Positions 7,794 to 17,208 of a stretch of DNA of 57,230 nt are shown piece by piece. Made by a program: the position numbers and the translations under genes. The first letter of the stretch is position 1. Every line of letters starts with the position of its first letter. Source of the stretch: Porcipelethomonas sp964621265 (GTDB lineage: Bacteria; Bacillota; Clostridia; Oscillospirales; Ruminococcaceae); NCBI GenBank assembly GCA_964621265.1, contig CAZULQ010000011.1, forward strand, positions 1 to 57,230, read 5' to 3'. The notes below the pieces were generated by a model, which was not told where the DNA came from, did not search any database, and worked only from the letters and a program-made list of their open reading frames with translations.

Positions 7794-8186
7794 ATGACAA
7801 GAAGAGAAATAAGAGAATGTGCATTTATTATTTTATATGAGCATTCATTAAGAGATGACGCTTTAGAGGATTTATACGAGCTTGCAGAGGAAATTGAAGG
7901 CGTTGAAGTAAACGATGAAGTAAAGAAGATTGTCTGCGGAGTTATAGAACACGATGAAGAACTCAGTACAATTGTTTCAAAGTACAGTACAAAAAGAGCA
8001 CTCCCGAGAATACCGAGAGTTACTCTTTCAATACTTAAAATTGCGGTTTATGAGGCACTTTATGACGATAAGACTCCTGTAAATGCCGCAATCAGCGAAG
8101 CTGTACAGCTTTCAGATGCTTTTTCATATAAGGAAGATACTGCTTTTGTAAACGGTGTTTTAAGTTCGTTTGCAAAGGAACTCTGA
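7794..8186 (+). CDS. nusB: Transcription antitermination factor NusB
   Basis: A 130-aa all-helical protein of normal NusB length. It begins MTRREIRECAFIILYEHSL, has the conserved RIPRVTLSILKIAVYEALY helix, and ends with NAAISEAVQLS and FVNGVLSSFAKEL. NusB binds boxA RNA with NusE/S10 to support rRNA antitermination. It is followed at once by the TsaD-like gene. Confidence 0.95.
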   Translation: MTRREIRECAFIILYEHSLRDDALEDLYELAEEIEGVEVNDEVKKIVCGVIEHDEELSTIVSKYSTKRALPRIPRVTLSILKIAVYEALYDDKTPVNAAISEAVQLSDAFSYKEDTAFVNGVLSSFAKEL

Positions 8187-8199
8187 GGATATAAAAAGT

Positions 8200-9147
8200 A
8201 TGAAATGGCCTGAATTTCTGGGGATAGATACCAGTAATTACACTACATCTGCGGCAGTTTTCAAAAGTGAAAGCGGAGAGATTCTGCAGTCAAAAAAGCT
8301 TTTGCCGGTTAAGGCAGGACAGGCGGGACTGAGGCAGAGCGACGCACTTTTTCATCATGTAAATCAGCTGACAGAGGTTGCAAAGGGACTTCTGGAGGGA
8401 CTTGAAAATCTCGAGGCAGTCGGAGTATCTGCATTTCCGAGAAATATTTCCGGTTCCTATATGCCGTGCTTTCTGGCAGGAAAAACTGTGGCAGAGCTGA
8501 TTGCAGCGGTAAGCGGTGCTAAGCTTTACTATACCTCACATCAGATTGGTCATGTTGCGGCGGCGCTTTATTCGTGCAGACGTCTCGACCTTTTGCATGA
8601 GCCGTTTATTGCATTTCATTTCAGCGGTGGTACGACAGATTGTCTGTACTGTACTCCGGACAAAGAGGAAATCATTGACGCTAAGCTTTTTTCATCGTCT
8701 CTTGACCTTAAAGCAGGACAGGCTGTTGACAGAGTGGGGCTTATGCTGGGACTTGATTTTCCATGTGGAAAAGAGCTTGAAAAGCTTTCGGAAAAAAGCG
8801 ATGCGGTGTTTAAGATAAAGCCGTCTATGAAGGGGGCTGACTGCTCGCTTTCGGGAATAGAAAACAAGTGCAGAAAAATGCTTGATGACGGAGCGCCGCA
8901 CGAGGATATTGCAAAATTCTGCCTTACTTATATTGGCGAGACTGCAAAAGCCATGGCAGAAAAGGCTCAGGAAAATTTCGGGAATATCCCGATGATTTTT
9001 GCCGGCGGAGTGATGTCAAACAAATATATTAAAAGCATGATTTTAAAAGAGCGTGAGGCGTATTTTGCCGAACCTGAGTTTTCATGCGACAATGCAGCAG
9101 GAGTTTCTGTGATTGCATTTGAAAAATACAAGGCGAACAGATTATGA
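8200..9147 (+). CDS. TsaD/Kae1-like ASKHA-fold protein (peptidase M22 family paralogue)
   Basis: I chose ATG 8200 (MKWPEFLGIDTSNYTTSAAV), with CTGAGGAT upstream inside the nusB end. The 315-aa product keeps the Kae1/TsaD metal motif HQIGH (His114, His118), a glycine-rich FAGGVMS turn and a C-terminal SCDNAAG motif. Canonical TsaD makes the tRNA t6A modification. This protein is shorter, and its first block reads GIDTSNYTTS rather than the TsaD GIETSCDET, so it is probably a clostridial paralogue and not the essential enzyme. Its role is unknown. It overlaps xseA by 4 bases. Confidence 0.75.
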   Translation: MKWPEFLGIDTSNYTTSAAVFKSESGEILQSKKLLPVKAGQAGLRQSDALFHHVNQLTEVAKGLLEGLENLEAVGVSAFPRNISGSYMPCFLAGKTVAELIAAVSGAKLYYTSHQIGHVAAALYSCRRLDLLHEPFIAFHFSGGTTDCLYCTPDKEEIIDAKLFSSSLDLKAGQAVDRVGLMLGLDFPCGKELEKLSEKSDAVFKIKPSMKGADCSLSGIENKCRKMLDDGAPHEDIAKFCLTYIGETAKAMAEKAQENFGNIPMIFAGGVMSNKYIKSMILKEREAYFAEPEFSCDNAAGVSVIAFEKYKANRL

Positions 9148-10340
9148 TAGTTTTAACGGTTACACAGCTTAACAGATATATTTCACTTAAAATCAAAGAT
9201 GATGCAAAGCTCAGAGGAATACTTCTTAAGGGTGAGATTTCCAACTTCACAGCCCACAGGTCGGGGCATTTTTATTTTACGCTCAAGGATAGTGAAAGCG
9301 CCGTAAAAGCGGTAATGTTCCGCAGTCATGCGGAGAAAGTGAAGTTTATGCCCAAAGACGGCATGAGTGTTATTGTAATGGGAAGTGTTTCTGTTTTTGA
9401 GCGTGACGGCGTATATCAGATTTATGTAACTGATATTCAGCCGGACGGCGTTGGCGCACAGAGTATTGCCATAGAACAGCTTAAAGAAAAACTGAGCAGG
9501 CTCGGTGTTTTTGATGAGGCGCATAAAAGACCGCTCCCGCCGATGCCGAAAAAAATCGGCGTTGTAACGTCGGCAACAGGAGCGGCACTTCAGGATATTA
9601 TAAACATTCTTTCAAGGCGTTATCCTATTGGTGAGCTTTGCGTTTTTCCGGCGATAGTACAGGGAGAAAATGCTCCCGATTCAATATGCAGGGGAATTAT
9701 CGCTGCAGGAAAAGCCGACTGCGATGTCCTTATTGTCGGACGAGGCGGCGGCTCTCTGGAAGACCTGAGCGCATTCAATACAGAAAAGGTTGCTATGTGT
9801 ATTTACAACAGCAGTATACCTGTTGTTTCAGCGGTGGGGCATGAGACTGACTTCACAATCTCAGACCTTGCTGCGGATATGAGAGCACCTACGCCGTCAG
9901 CGGCGGCAGAGCTTTGTACTCCTTCTGCTGAGCAGCTTATGGAGAATGTAAGCTTTCAGATTAACCGTGTAAGAAATTATGCACTCAGAAATGTTGCTGA
10001 AAAGCAAAGCAGATTTGAGCGCATTTCATCAAGGCTCAGCGTTTTTTCTCCTCAGTACAGGCTTGAGAAAAACGACAAGGAACTGAATGCATTAATCAGT
10101 CGTATGCAGACGGCATACAGAAAGAAACTCGGAGAGTGTGAAAGAGAATATCTTACACTTGTTTCAAAGCTTGAAGCGATGAGTCCGATGAAGGTTTTAA
10201 GCCGAGGCTATTCTATGACTTTCAAAAACAGGAAAATCCTGACTGACACAAGTCAGCTTGAAGTAGGAGACAATGTTGATATAGTGCTCGAAAACGGAAA
10301 GTTTTCAGCGAGTGTTACAAAGATTACTGAGGTGGAATAA
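9144..10340 (+). CDS. xseA: Exodeoxyribonuclease VII large subunit
   Basis: The 398-aa protein has an N-terminal OB fold (about 5-100) and the catalytic core with GVVTSATGAALQDI, GRGGGSLEDLSAFN and SAVGHETDFTISDLAADMRA. A coiled region and a small C-terminal domain (SRGYSMTF) follow. With XseB it degrades single-stranded DNA into oligonucleotides. The start overlaps the preceding gene (ATGA), and xseB begins immediately after its stop codon. Confidence 0.95.
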   Translation: MIVLTVTQLNRYISLKIKDDAKLRGILLKGEISNFTAHRSGHFYFTLKDSESAVKAVMFRSHAEKVKFMPKDGMSVIVMGSVSVFERDGVYQIYVTDIQPDGVGAQSIAIEQLKEKLSRLGVFDEAHKRPLPPMPKKIGVVTSATGAALQDIINILSRRYPIGELCVFPAIVQGENAPDSICRGIIAAGKADCDVLIVGRGGGSLEDLSAFNTEKVAMCIYNSSIPVVSAVGHETDFTISDLAADMRAPTPSAAAELCTPSAEQLMENVSFQINRVRNYALRNVAEKQSRFERISSRLSVFSPQYRLEKNDKELNALISRMQTAYRKKLGECEREYLTLVSKLEAMSPMKVLSRGYSMTFKNRKILTDTSQLEVGDNVDIVLENGKFSASVTKITEVE

Positions 10341-10526
10341 ATGACTTTTGAAGAAAATTTTGAACGCCTTTCTGATATAGTAAATCAGCTTGAAAAAGGT
10401 GATTTACCGCTTGATAAGACGGTGAAGCTTTATGGTGACGGTGTAAAGCTTGCGGGAAGATGTCAGAAGGAGCTTGAAAATGCAAAGCTTAAAATAACAA
10501 ACGGGGAGGCGTCAGCCAATGAATGA
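10341..10526 (+). CDS. xseB: Exodeoxyribonuclease VII small subunit
   Basis: A 61-aa helical hairpin protein with the family pattern FEENFERLSDIVNQLEKGDLPLD, then a second helix with LYGDGVKLAGRCQKELENAK. Several small subunits bind each XseA chain. It starts directly after xseA and overlaps the prenyl synthase by 8 bases. Confidence 0.93.
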   Translation: MTFEENFERLSDIVNQLEKGDLPLDKTVKLYGDGVKLAGRCQKELENAKLKITNGEASANE

Positions 10527-11409
10527 TAAAGCGAAAAAACAGCTTGCGGAGTATACGACTTTTATAGAAAATGCTCTTAAAAATTACAGCCTGCAGAATA
10601 AGTGCGGGCCGCAGAAAAGTGTTGCTGAGGCAATGGACTATTCTCTTGAAGCAGGCGGCAAAAGAATAAGACCTGTACTTGTACTGGAGCTTTGCCGTGT
10701 GTGCGGAGGTGACTGGAAAAGCGCTGTGTCAGCGGCGTGTGCACTTGAAATGATACATACATTTTCACTTATACATGATGACCTTCCGTGCATGGACGAT
10801 GATGACCTCAGAAGAGGCAAGCCGTCCTGCCACAAAAAATTCGGTGAAGCAAGAGCGGTTCTTGCGGGCGATGCGCTTGCAATTTACCCGTTTGAGATAA
10901 TAGCAAAAGCTGAAGAGCTTGACGCTGAAAAGAGAGTGAAGCTTATTGCAGAGCTTGCAAATTCTTCGGGTGCGGAGGGCATGATAGGCGGCCAGATTAT
11001 CGACATGGAAAATGAAGAACGTGATGATGTTGACGCTGAAAATTTAAAGTATATGTATTCACTCAAAACGGGTAAGCTTATAAAGACAGCGTGTGCCATG
11101 GGCTGTATATGTGCCGGGGCTGATGAAGAAAAATCAGCGCATGCAGTTGAGTATGCAAAGGCACTCGGCGTTGCGTTCCAGATTATTGATGATATACTGG
11201 ACGTTGTCGGCGACAGCGAGCTTCTCGGCAAGCCGATAGGTAGTGACAGCGAGGAAAACAAAACAACCTTTGTGACTGTTTACGGACTTGAAAAGGCCAG
11301 GGAACAGGCAAAGCTTTTTACAGAAAAGGCACTCAGCGAGCTTGACAATTTTGAAGATAATGATTTTTTAAAGGAACTTACAGGATTTCTTCTCGAAAGA
11401 AATTTCTGA
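10519..11409 (+). CDS. ispA: Polyprenyl synthetase (farnesyl/geranylgeranyl diphosphate synthase)
   Basis: The 296-aa protein has the first Asp-rich motif HDDLPCMDDDDLRRG (about 87-101), the GGKRIRP block and the second Asp-rich motif FQIIDDILD (about 219-227). It condenses isopentenyl diphosphate with allylic diphosphates. Two residues between the paired aspartates of the first motif (DDLPCMD) are typical of bacterial short-chain enzymes. It sits just before dxs, so two isoprenoid steps are co-located. Exact product length (C15 or C20) is not certain. Confidence 0.9.
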   Translation: MNDKAKKQLAEYTTFIENALKNYSLQNKCGPQKSVAEAMDYSLEAGGKRIRPVLVLELCRVCGGDWKSAVSAACALEMIHTFSLIHDDLPCMDDDDLRRGKPSCHKKFGEARAVLAGDALAIYPFEIIAKAEELDAEKRVKLIAELANSSGAEGMIGGQIIDMENEERDDVDAENLKYMYSLKTGKLIKTACAMGCICAGADEEKSAHAVEYAKALGVAFQIIDDILDVVGDSELLGKPIGSDSEENKTTFVTVYGLEKAREQAKLFTEKALSELDNFEDNDFLKELTGFLLERNF

Positions 11410-11441
11410 TGTATTAAAGACGTTAAAAAATCGGGAAAGGA

Positions 11442-11471
11442 AATCAGCAACAGTTAAAAACTTTGCTGATT
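11442..11471 (+). other. Hairpin in the dxs leader
   Basis: AATCAGCAA (11442-11450) pairs with TTGCTGATT (11463-11471). No T-run follows, so it is not a typical terminator. An AGGAG stretch lies right after the stem, about 25 bases before the annotated dxs start. Confidence 0.5.
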
Positions 11472-11502
11472 AAGGAGTATTGATTCCTGTTAAAATAGAA
11501 TT

Positions 11503-13392
11503 ATGAATGAAGTAAATAATGTTATGCTGGAGGCACTGAGCCTTCCCGGCGACCTTAAAAAACTGAATACAGAGCAATGCCGTCAGCTTTGCGGAGAGAT
11601 AAGAAAAAGACTTGTTGATACTGTTTCAAAAAACGGCGGACACCTGGCGTCAAATCTTGGTACAGTTGAGCTTACCATGGCAATTCACAGGGCTTTTGAT
11701 TCGCCTGTGGACAAAATTGTCTGGGACGTCGGTCATCAGTCTTATACTCATAAAATACTGACAGGGCGTCTTGACCGTTTCCCTACAATCCGTAAGGAAA
11801 ATGGTATTTCGGGATTCCCGAAGCCGTCTGAGTCAGTCCATGACGCATTTATAAGCGGACACAGCTCGACTTCGATTTCAGCCGCTTATGGTATTGCAAA
11901 GGCGATGAAGCTTGACGGCAAGGAAAATTATGTCGTAGCTGTAACGGGTGACGGTGCAATGACAGGCGGCATGATTTATGAGGGGCTTAATAATGCGGGT
12001 AAATCGGGCACAAATCTCATTATTGTAGTAAACCATAATGATATGTCGATTTCAAAAAATGTCGGTGCACTTTCAAGACACCTTGTTTCACTCCGTACCA
12101 AGCCTAAATATCTCATGACCAAAAAGTCGGTTGAAAAAACTCTTTCAAACACACCTGTTTTCGGCAGACCGATAGCCAAATTCCTCAAAAGCACAAAGAA
12201 CACTGTAAAAAATTCAGTTTACAGAAACAATTACAATACCACAATTTTTGAGGACCTGGGATTTATCTATCTCGGACCTGTTGATGGTCATGACCTGGAC
12301 GCTCTTGCAGAGGCATTCGGGGCAGCGAAATCATATCATCAGCCTGTTGTTGTGCATGTTAACACAGTCAAGGGAAAGGGATATGAACCTGCCGAAAAAA
12401 ATCCGAGCGAGTTTCATGGTATTTCAAAATTTGATATTATGACGGGAAACCCTGAGGTTTCATCTGACGACTGCTATTCGACTGCTTTTGGCAGAGAGCT
12501 TGTGAGACTCGGACGTGAAGACAGAAGAATCTGCGCTGTTACTGCCGCAATGAAGTATGGTACAGGACTGCAGTATTTTTCAGATGAACTTAAAGACCGC
12601 TTTTTTGATGTTGGTATTGCCGAGCCTCATGCAATGACATTCTGTGCGGGTCTTGCTTCAGCGGGTAAGCTTCCTGTTTTTGCAGTATATTCATCATTCC
12701 TGCAGAGAGCGGCAGACCAGATGATTCACGATGTGGCAATCGGGGGAAATCATGTTGTCGTTGGTATCGACCGCGCAGGTATAGTCGGCGAGGACGGTGA
12801 AACCCATCAGGGAATATTTGACGTTCCGATTGTAACTGCAATTCCCGGAGCGACAATGTATTCTCCGTCATGCTATGAGGAACTCAGAATGTGTCTGAGT
12901 GAAGCGATATACAAGGATACAGGGCTTGTATGCGTGAGATATCCGAGAGGTAAGGATACTTCTGATTTTGACAAGACAAATCTTAATACTTCCTACACTC
13001 TCACTCAGGCAGACAAGAAGAAAAAATCATCTGTACTGCTTGTCACATACGGAAGAATCTATGATGAACTTTATAAAGCCCATCAGTTCCTGTGTGAATG
13101 CGGAATCAGCTGTGACCTTTTAAAGCTTACAAAAATATATCCGCTTGATTTCAATATGGTTGAGGAAATCAGCAGATATCAGAAGATAATTTTCTTTGAA
13201 GAAAGCAGCGTGAGCGGCGGTATTGCCGAGCATCTGAGTGAGGCTGTTCTGGAATGCAATTTCAGCGGCTCATTCTATACAAGAGGAATTACAGGCTATG
13301 TAAAGCAATCATCTGTTGCAAGTGCAATGGCAAAGCTTGGATTTGACAACGAGTCAATGACAGAATATATAAGAAGCGTATTGGGGGTATAG
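11503..13392 (+). CDS. dxs: 1-deoxy-D-xylulose-5-phosphate synthase
   Basis: A 629-aa thiamine diphosphate enzyme that condenses pyruvate and glyceraldehyde 3-phosphate, the entry to the MEP isoprenoid pathway. Visible motifs are WDVGHQSYTHKIL, the ThDP motif GDGAMTGG..N (about 149-170), the transketolase-like central domain (VGIAEPHAMTFCAGL) and the C-terminal domain with FFEESSVSGGIAEHL. The start is uncertain: ATG 11503 lacks a close ribosome site, and ATG 11524 (MLEALSLPGDLKKL) would match the usual Dxs start better. Confidence 0.95.
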   Translation: MNEVNNVMLEALSLPGDLKKLNTEQCRQLCGEIRKRLVDTVSKNGGHLASNLGTVELTMAIHRAFDSPVDKIVWDVGHQSYTHKILTGRLDRFPTIRKENGISGFPKPSESVHDAFISGHSSTSISAAYGIAKAMKLDGKENYVVAVTGDGAMTGGMIYEGLNNAGKSGTNLIIVVNHNDMSISKNVGALSRHLVSLRTKPKYLMTKKSVEKTLSNTPVFGRPIAKFLKSTKNTVKNSVYRNNYNTTIFEDLGFIYLGPVDGHDLDALAEAFGAAKSYHQPVVVHVNTVKGKGYEPAEKNPSEFHGISKFDIMTGNPEVSSDDCYSTAFGRELVRLGREDRRICAVTAAMKYGTGLQYFSDELKDRFFDVGIAEPHAMTFCAGLASAGKLPVFAVYSSFLQRAADQMIHDVAIGGNHVVVGIDRAGIVGEDGETHQGIFDVPIVTAIPGATMYSPSCYEELRMCLSEAIYKDTGLVCVRYPRGKDTSDFDKTNLNTSYTLTQADKKKKSSVLLVTYGRIYDELYKAHQFLCECGISCDLLKLTKIYPLDFNMVEEISRYQKIIFFEESSVSGGIAEHLSEAVLECNFSGSFYTRGITGYVKQSSVASAMAKLGFDNESMTEYIRSVLGV

Positions 13393-13394
13393 CT

Positions 13395-14201
13395 TTGGAA
13401 AACAGGCTTGATATCGTTCTGGCGGAAAGAGGTCTGGCAAGCAGTCGTCAGAAGGCAAAGGAACTGATTTCCGGGGGACATGCTGCTGTAAATGGCAAAA
13501 TATGCATGAAGCCTTCCTTTAAGGTAAGTGACAGCGATACGCTTGAAATTGTTGGAGAAACGCTTAAATATGTCGGAAGAGGAGGGCTTAAGCTCGAAAA
13601 AATAGTAGAGCTTTGCTCTCCTGATATAAACGGAAAGGTATGCATGGATATCGGTGCTTCAACAGGCGGCTTTACAGACTGTATGCTGCAAAACGGAGCA
13701 AAGCTTGTTTATGCCGTTGATGTCGGAAGCGGACAGCTTGCAGAAAAGCTGTGCAATGACAAGCGTGTTATCAACATGGAAAAGACCGATATCAGAAATG
13801 TTGAACCTTCTTCTCTTGAAACTCTTCCTGAATTTATTTCGGTTGATGTTTCATTTATTTCGCTAAGACTCATACTCGGCTGTGTTTATAGTCTTCTTGC
13901 AGATGGCGGAATGGCGGCAGTTCTGATTAAGCCGCAGTTTGAGGCAGGACGTGAAAATGTTGGCAAAAACGGGATTGTAAAATCAAGGAATGTTCACATG
14001 AATATTCTTTCTGATATAACTGCATTTGCAAAAGAAAAGGGATTTGCTTTAAAGGCACTTTGTCACTCTCCGATTACAGGCTCCAAGGGAAATATAGAAT
14101 ATCTTATGTGCCTTGAAAAGAGTGGAGACAGTATTGTGACAGATTTGAAGAGACTTGTAGATGACGCATTTAATACATTAAAGACCGGAGGAAAATCATG
14201 A
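13395..14201 (+). CDS. tlyA: TlyA family rRNA methyltransferase (S4 plus FtsJ-like domain)
   Basis: A 268-aa protein with an N-terminal S4 RNA-binding domain (about 1-65, RLDIVLAERGLASSRQKAKE) and an SAM-dependent methyltransferase domain (DIGASTGGFTDCMLQNGA near 80, then VDVSFISLRLIL and LIKPQFEAGR). TlyA proteins 2'-O-methylate ribosomal RNA; older annotation calls them hemolysins. It starts with TTG after GGGGGT. It overlaps nadK by 4 bases. Confidence 0.9.
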   Translation: MENRLDIVLAERGLASSRQKAKELISGGHAAVNGKICMKPSFKVSDSDTLEIVGETLKYVGRGGLKLEKIVELCSPDINGKVCMDIGASTGGFTDCMLQNGAKLVYAVDVGSGQLAEKLCNDKRVINMEKTDIRNVEPSSLETLPEFISVDVSFISLRLILGCVYSLLADGGMAAVLIKPQFEAGRENVGKNGIVKSRNVHMNILSDITAFAKEKGFALKALCHSPITGSKGNIEYLMCLEKSGDSIVTDLKRLVDDAFNTLKTGGKS

Positions 14202-15046
14202 AAGCGGCTGTGTTTCCGAATTTTCAGAAAGAAAATGCACTTGAATGTGCAAGGGCTGTATGCGATATACTGCATAAATGTGATATTGAGGTGTGGATTG
14301 ACAGCAGCTATAAAAATGAATTTTCAGATAAGTCGCAGGTGAAATACGGGCTTTTTGATGAGTTTGTAAGAGAATCGGATTTTGCAGTTGCAATCGGCGG
14401 CGATGGTACTATTTTAAAATGTGCAAGTCATATAATAAACTGTGATACGAAGCTGCTGGGCATAAATACAGGCAGACTTGGATTTATGTCAGCGCTTGAA
14501 TCTGACAGTCTTGAGCATTTATCACGACTTAAAACAGGCGATTATACTGTTACAGAGCGCATGATGCTTGAATGTGAAATACTTGGAAAAGAACATGTAT
14601 ATACTGCCTTGAACGATGTTACAGCATCAGGTATGTACACAAGAATATGTGATTTTTCGCTTTTTGATGAAAGAGGAAGAATAGGCTCGTACAGAGCTGA
14701 CGGGGCGGTTTTCAGCACTCCGACGGGCTCGACTGCATACTCACTTTCAGCCGGTGGTCCGATAATCGACCCCTGCATGGAATGTATTGAAATGACGCTT
14801 ATCTGTCCTCACTCTCTTTTTGCAAGACCGATGATTTTTCCGGCGTGGAAGAAAATCAGATTTCTTGCGAATGAGAAAAACCGTCAGAAGCTTTATTTAA
14901 GTGTTGACGGCAATGAATCGATTGAAGTAGGGGACAATGATGTGGTTGAAATACGTCGTTCTCCTCACACGATAAAGCTTATAAACATGAATGAAAATTC
15001 ATTCTATAATTCACTCAATAAGAAAATGATGCATCCTATAAAATGA
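14198..15046 (+). CDS. nadK: NAD kinase
   Basis: The 282-aa protein has the NAD kinase signatures GGDGTIL (about 66-72), NTGRLGFMS, LNDVTASG and PTGSTAYSLSAGGPI. It phosphorylates NAD to NADP. The ATG overlaps the tlyA stop codon. The tlyA-nadK-argR-recN order is conserved in many Bacillota. Confidence 0.95.
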   Translation: MKAAVFPNFQKENALECARAVCDILHKCDIEVWIDSSYKNEFSDKSQVKYGLFDEFVRESDFAVAIGGDGTILKCASHIINCDTKLLGINTGRLGFMSALESDSLEHLSRLKTGDYTVTERMMLECEILGKEHVYTALNDVTASGMYTRICDFSLFDERGRIGSYRADGAVFSTPTGSTAYSLSAGGPIIDPCMECIEMTLICPHSLFARPMIFPAWKKIRFLANEKNRQKLYLSVDGNESIEVGDNDVVEIRRSPHTIKLINMNENSFYNSLNKKMMHPIK

Positions 15047-15073
15047 TGCGTGAACTAAAAACAGGAAAGGTAA

Positions 15074-15109
15074 ATGTTCCAAAGCGATGAAAAACAAAAG
15101 ACACTATAA
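15074..15109 (+). CDS. Possible 11-codon upstream ORF overlapping the argR start
   Basis: ATG 15074 has a better-placed ribosome site (AGGAAAGG at 15063-15070) than argR itself. It reads MFQSDEKQKTL and stops at TAA 15107-15109, 20 bases inside argR in another frame. It may couple or tune argR translation. No evidence beyond spacing is available. Confidence 0.3.
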   Translation: MFQSDEKQKTL

Positions 15110-15524
15110 AATTCTTGACATAATAAAAATGCATGATGTTGAAACTCAGGAACAGCTGTGTGATTTGCTTTCAGAGTATGGCTTCAAGGTTACTCAGGCG
15201 ACAGTTTCAAGAGATATAAAGGAACTGAGACTTGTAAAGCGTATGACTAAAAGCGGAGTATACAAATATGCTGCACCTGTCGGAAATCAGTTCAGGCAGA
15301 ATATTTTTACCGATACTGTTTTGGGTATTGATTACGCAATGAATACTGTTGTTGTCAAATGTCATACCGGTATGGCGCAGGCTGCATGTGCGGCTCTTGA
15401 CAGCATGGATTACAATGGAATTGTCGGAACGATTGCGGGAGATGATACCATTTTTGTACTTATGAGAAACGAAGCTGAGGCAAGAAAGCTTGTAAAAACA
15501 TTCAAGGAACTGGTCTGGGGGTAA
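15087..15524 (+). CDS. argR: Arginine repressor ArgR
   Basis: A 145-aa regulator with an N-terminal winged helix (about 1-70, containing VTQATVSRDIKELRLVK) and a C-terminal arginine-binding and hexamerisation domain (GTIAGDDTIFVLM). ArgR represses arginine synthesis when arginine is high. It sits between nadK and recN, as in many Bacillota where it is often called AhrC/ArgR. Only a weak ribosome site lies directly upstream of its ATG. Confidence 0.93.
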   Translation: MKNKRHYKILDIIKMHDVETQEQLCDLLSEYGFKVTQATVSRDIKELRLVKRMTKSGVYKYAAPVGNQFRQNIFTDTVLGIDYAMNTVVVKCHTGMAQAACAALDSMDYNGIVGTIAGDDTIFVLMRNEAEARKLVKTFKELVWG

Positions 15525-15528
15525 ACTT

Positions 15529-17196
15529 ATGCTAAAGGAGATTTATATTGAAAATCTTGCGGTAATTGAAAAAGCGGTTATACCCTTTTCCGATTCCTTT
15601 AATGCTTTTACAGGTGAAACAGGTGCAGGTAAGTCGATTCTGATAAACGGCATCAATGCTGTACTGGGGCAGAGAGTTACAAAGGATATTGTAAGGACAG
15701 GCAGTAAGAAGGCAGTTATAACTGCGCTTTTTACAGACCTTGCGGAGAATGTCTGCGAAAAGCTTGATGAACTTGGGATTTCTTATGAAAACAATGAAAT
15801 TACAGTTACAAGAGAGATTGCTGCGGACGGCGGAAGTGTTGCGAGAGTAAATTCAAGGACTACGACTGTTTCCGTACTCAAGGAAATCGGCGAGCTTCTT
15901 ATCACAATTCACGGACAGCATGACAATCAGATTTTGCTTGCTTCCGAAAAGCATATTGAGGTACTTGATAATTTCGGCGGAAGTATGGAACTTCTGGAGG
16001 ATTACAGGGCAAGCTTCAGGAGCCTTCAGGCTATGGCGAAAAAGCTTGGCGAGATGAAGAAAAATCGTCTCGAAAAGCGTGACAGGGCAATTTTACTTAA
16101 AGAAAGAATTGCTGAGCTTAAAGAACTTGATTTGCAGTCGCTTGATTATGAAGCGCTTGAAAACGAGTATAACACAATTCAGAATATTGACAGAATTGCT
16201 CATGCAATAGATAATGCAGATGTAATTTTAAACGGAGAGGATTCGGACAATGTTCTCGATATGCTTGCGGCATGTGAGGACGAGGTTTTGTCGATAGCCG
16301 ATTTCAGCCGTGAGGCGGCAGAGCTTTCCGAGAGGATTTCAAATCTCAAAATCGAGCTTTCTGATATATCAGATGAACTGTCACGACTTGGCGGAAGTCT
16401 TGATATTGATGAACGCAGATTCGAGTATGTGACGAATATTTATAATAAAGTAAATCACGCAATGAAGAAGTATTCATGCGATTTTGCAGAGCTTTTAAAG
16501 CTATACGAGGATTCACTGAGTGAGCTTGAGACAATCGAGTTTTCTGACGATGACTTCAGAAAGCTGACTGAAGAAAAGGACAGGCTATTGCATGAGGTTA
16601 CTGAAAAGGCTAAGGCTCTATCAGATTTCCGCCGTAAAAACGGTGAGATTTTTACAAAGCAGGTAACTGCTGAGCTTGAATTTCTCGATATGCCGAATGT
16701 GGTAATTGTTGTAAAGCAGGAAAAGGGAAAGCTTACTGTAAACGGTATGGACAGCATTGAATTTCTCATTTCGGCAAACAAAGGTGAAGAGCCAAAGCCG
16801 ATTTCGAAGATTGCATCAGGCGGTGAGCTTTCAAGAATTATGCTTGCGCTCAAGAGCGTAATTGCAGAAAAGGACGCTATACCTACTATGATTTTCGATG
16901 AGATTGATACGGGTGTAAGCGGACGTGCGGCTCAGAAAATCGGTATAAAGATAAGACAGATAAGCAGGATAAGGCAGATACTTTGCGTAACGCATTTGTC
17001 ACAGCTTGCAGTTATGGCGGACAATCATCTGCTTATCGAGAAAAATGTTGTGGATGACAGAACCAGAACAAGTGTAACGGCACTTGATTTTGACGGAAGA
17101 ATAAAGGAAATAGCCAGAATAATGGGCGGCGAAAATCCAAGTGAAACTATGCTGAAAAGTGCAGAGGAGGAACTGAAAAAAGCCGCGCAGATATAG
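15529..17196 (+). CDS. recN: DNA repair protein RecN
   Basis: The 555-aa SMC-like ATPase has Walker A GETGAGKSILI (about 28-38), a long coiled-coil centre (about 160-370), the ABC signature ASGGELSRIMLALK and Walker B TMIFDEIDTGVSG. RecN acts early in double-strand break repair. Q-loop-like IHGQHDNQ is visible near 126. Length and motifs are complete. Confidence 0.96.
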   Translation: MLKEIYIENLAVIEKAVIPFSDSFNAFTGETGAGKSILINGINAVLGQRVTKDIVRTGSKKAVITALFTDLAENVCEKLDELGISYENNEITVTREIAADGGSVARVNSRTTTVSVLKEIGELLITIHGQHDNQILLASEKHIEVLDNFGGSMELLEDYRASFRSLQAMAKKLGEMKKNRLEKRDRAILLKERIAELKELDLQSLDYEALENEYNTIQNIDRIAHAIDNADVILNGEDSDNVLDMLAACEDEVLSIADFSREAAELSERISNLKIELSDISDELSRLGGSLDIDERRFEYVTNIYNKVNHAMKKYSCDFAELLKLYEDSLSELETIEFSDDDFRKLTEEKDRLLHEVTEKAKALSDFRRKNGEIFTKQVTAELEFLDMPNVVIVVKQEKGKLTVNGMDSIEFLISANKGEEPKPISKIASGGELSRIMLALKSVIAEKDAIPTMIFDEIDTGVSGRAAQKIGIKIRQISRIRQILCVTHLSQLAVMADNHLLIEKNVVDDRTRTSVTALDFDGRIKEIARIMGGENPSETMLKSAEEELKKAAQI

Positions 17197-17208
17197 GAGT
17201 TTTAACTG

